From assembly GCA_028716365.1 (NCBI GenBank), contig JAQUPZ010000002.1, positions 372,001 through 436,000 of the forward strand: a DNA stretch of 64,000 bases. The letters run 5' to 3'. The position numbers and the translations under genes are program-made. Source of the stretch: Kiritimatiellia bacterium. Its GTDB lineage: Bacteria > Verrucomicrobiota > Kiritimatiellia > UBA8416 > YA12-FULL-48-11. How positions within the stretch are numbered: position 1 is the stretch's first letter; each line of letters begins with the position of its first letter. This document shows positions 62,903 through 64,000 of the stretch, one piece after another. Under the pieces are notes generated by a model that saw nothing but the letters and a program-made list of their open reading frames with translations, had not been told where the DNA came from and made no database searches.

Positions 62903-64000
62903 ATGCGAAACATGACGTATCTTGCAACTGCAGTTCAACCCTCTTCTACGCTTACCGGTCTTGACTGGCTGATGATTGCACTATACTTCGGAATTCTACT
63001 GTGCGTAGCGTGGTGGGTCGTTAAAAAAGGCAAGGATACCGCTGATGATTATTTTCTGGCAGGTCGTAACCTCAGCTGGTGGATTATAGGCGCCTCTATT
63101 TTTGCCTCAAATATCGGATCGGAACATATCGTGGGCCTGGCGGGATCAGGCGCTACTGATGGAGTTGCCCTGGCGCACTATGAATTACATGCCTGGTGTT
63201 TATTGGTACTGGCGTGGGTATTTGTGCCTTTTTATGCGCGTTCAATGGTCTTTACCATGCCTGAGTTTCTCGAAAAAAGGTTTTCCAGCAGTTCGCGCTA
63301 TATGTTGTCCATTGTATCTTTGATTACGTTTATTGTCTCAAAGATCGCGGTTGGTATTTTTGCCGGTGGCGTAGTGTTTGCCACACTGTTGCCCGAGATA
63401 CACCTGAATATTGCAGGAATTGAAATAAACAGTTTCTGGATCGGGTCTGTGGCCGTTATCGGATTAACCGGTCTTTATACCGCGCTTGGCGGAATGCGCG
63501 CAGTGGCTTATAACGACGCCGTTCAGGTTGTTGTGCTCATCACCGGTTCAGCCCTGCTCACATTTTACGGACTTCATTTACTGGGTGGATGGAGCGAATT
63601 GCGCCGTATCTGCGGTTCTGATATGTTTAACCTCTGGAAACCAATCACCCCTGCTGGTGTCGAGGCAACCTGGTTGCCTGTATTGGAAAAGAACGCAACC
63701 GGACAATTAATCAAACAGGCATGGTATTTTAATGGCGCCTTCCCATGGCCCGGGATGTTGATCTGTGCGCCAATCATAGGTCTGTGGTACTGGTGTACTG
63801 ATCAATATATCGTTCAACGCGCACTTGGGGCCCCGAACGAGCACATCGCCCGGCGTGGCAGTATTTTTGCCGCGTTTCTCAAGCTCTTCCCGGTTTACCT
63901 TTTTATTATACCGGGATTGATCTGTTTTGCCCTGGCAAAAAGCGGAAAAGTAGCTGAACTGGCCGTAATGATTTCCCCGCAAGGCACTCCGATTTCAAGC
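62903..64000 (+). CDS. Sodium/solute symporter (SLC5/SSS family), cut by the window end
   Basis: The frame from ATG 62903 runs open to base 64000 (366 codons), so the gene continues beyond the window. Translation shows many hydrophobic helices and the family signature G-A-S-I-F-A-S-N-I-G-S-E-H and A-L-G-G-M-R-A-V-A-Y-N-D. It resembles the sugar-like (SGLT) branch of the sodium/solute symporters. The solute cannot be named. It lies on the hisS strand with a 51-base gap; an imperfect hairpin CCTGT...ACAGG overlaps its ribosome-binding region. Confidence 0.88.
   Translation, partial: MRNMTYLATAVQPSSTLTGLDWLMIALYFGILLCVAWWVVKKGKDTADDYFLAGRNLSWWIIGASIFASNIGSEHIVGLAGSGATDGVALAHYELHAWCLLVLAWVFVPFYARSMVFTMPEFLEKRFSSSSRYMLSIVSLITFIVSKIAVGIFAGGVVFATLLPEIHLNIAGIEINSFWIGSVAVIGLTGLYTALGGMRAVAYNDAVQVVVLITGSALLTFYGLHLLGGWSELRRICGSDMFNLWKPITPAGVEATWLPVLEKNATGQLIKQAWYFNGAFPWPGMLICAPIIGLWYWCTDQYIVQRALGAPNEHIARRGSIFAAFLKLFPVYLFIIPGLICFALAKSGKVAELAVMISPQGTPISS

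Noticed and set aside
1-64000. CRISPR array, IS element, prophage or integrated island
   Set aside because: No regular repeat-spacer pattern, transposase, integrase with att site or phage structural gene is seen; the XerD-like gene looks housekeeping.

Overview
The window (about 45% G+C by eye, densely packed, no IS element, prophage or CRISPR array) looks like chromosomal DNA from a diderm bacterium of the PVC superphylum, most likely the Kiritimatiellota/Lentisphaerota side. This placement is inferred from a combination: a bacterial DNA topoisomerase VI, an anaerobic sulfatase-maturase-type radical SAM protein with a SEC-C tail, FHA and PEGA proteins with a large Ser/Thr kinase, an LpxL-like acyltransferase (outer membrane), the MEP pathway gene ispF, and short palindromic dispersed repeats. 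No rRNA or other phylogenetic marker was compared.

Layout. 1-557: left edge with a small coupled ORF pair and a cluster of hairpin repeats. 558-8159 (minus): an apparent operon top6B (in two pieces) - top6A - asnS - marC-family - unknown 671-aa protein. 8357-11245 (minus): large secreted glycoside-hydrolase-like protein. 11437-14282 (plus): rhomboid protease, RNA methyltransferase and K+ channel, with overlapping ends, then tRNA-Gly(CCC) and a repeat. 14622-23982 (minus): a long housekeeping run ispF-cysS-tmk-holB-ricT-aroQ-amaP-pfkB-radical SAM maturase-secreted protein. 24061-31236: mixed genes (FHA protein, MBL hydrolase, Ldh-family dehydrogenase, exported DEDDh exonuclease, larE, glycosyltransferase, CPBP protease, mtnA). 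31258-48230: an envelope-signalling and pilus island consisting of a transmembrane Ser/Thr kinase with C-terminal LRRs, a zinc-finger-repeat protein, a divergent Tad/Flp-pilus operon (pilins, TadE/TadG-like proteins, CpaB, FHA-fused TadA, TadB, TadC), a PBP5-type carboxypeptidase, a PEGA protein and a transmembrane FHA protein. 48424-54783 (minus): tRNA-Leu(CAA), NUDIX, folC, comF-like, mtnP, LpxL-like, tRNA-Lys(TTT), rnc, xerD. 54811-64000: small lipoprotein, then ilvD, mtaB, proS, aroF, HU-like, hisS and a sodium/solute symporter cut by the right edge (all plus after 55460).

The two most interesting points are: (1) the topoisomerase VI B subunit is encoded as two ORFs in the same reading frame, separated by one TGA plus 11 sense codons, in a highly charged linker between the ATPase and H2TH/transducer domains; (2) the Tad pilus locus contains a TadA ATPase fused to a degenerate FHA domain and sits beside a transmembrane Ser/Thr kinase and two other FHA proteins with intact phospho-binding residues, suggesting phosphorylation-controlled pilus or secretion activity.
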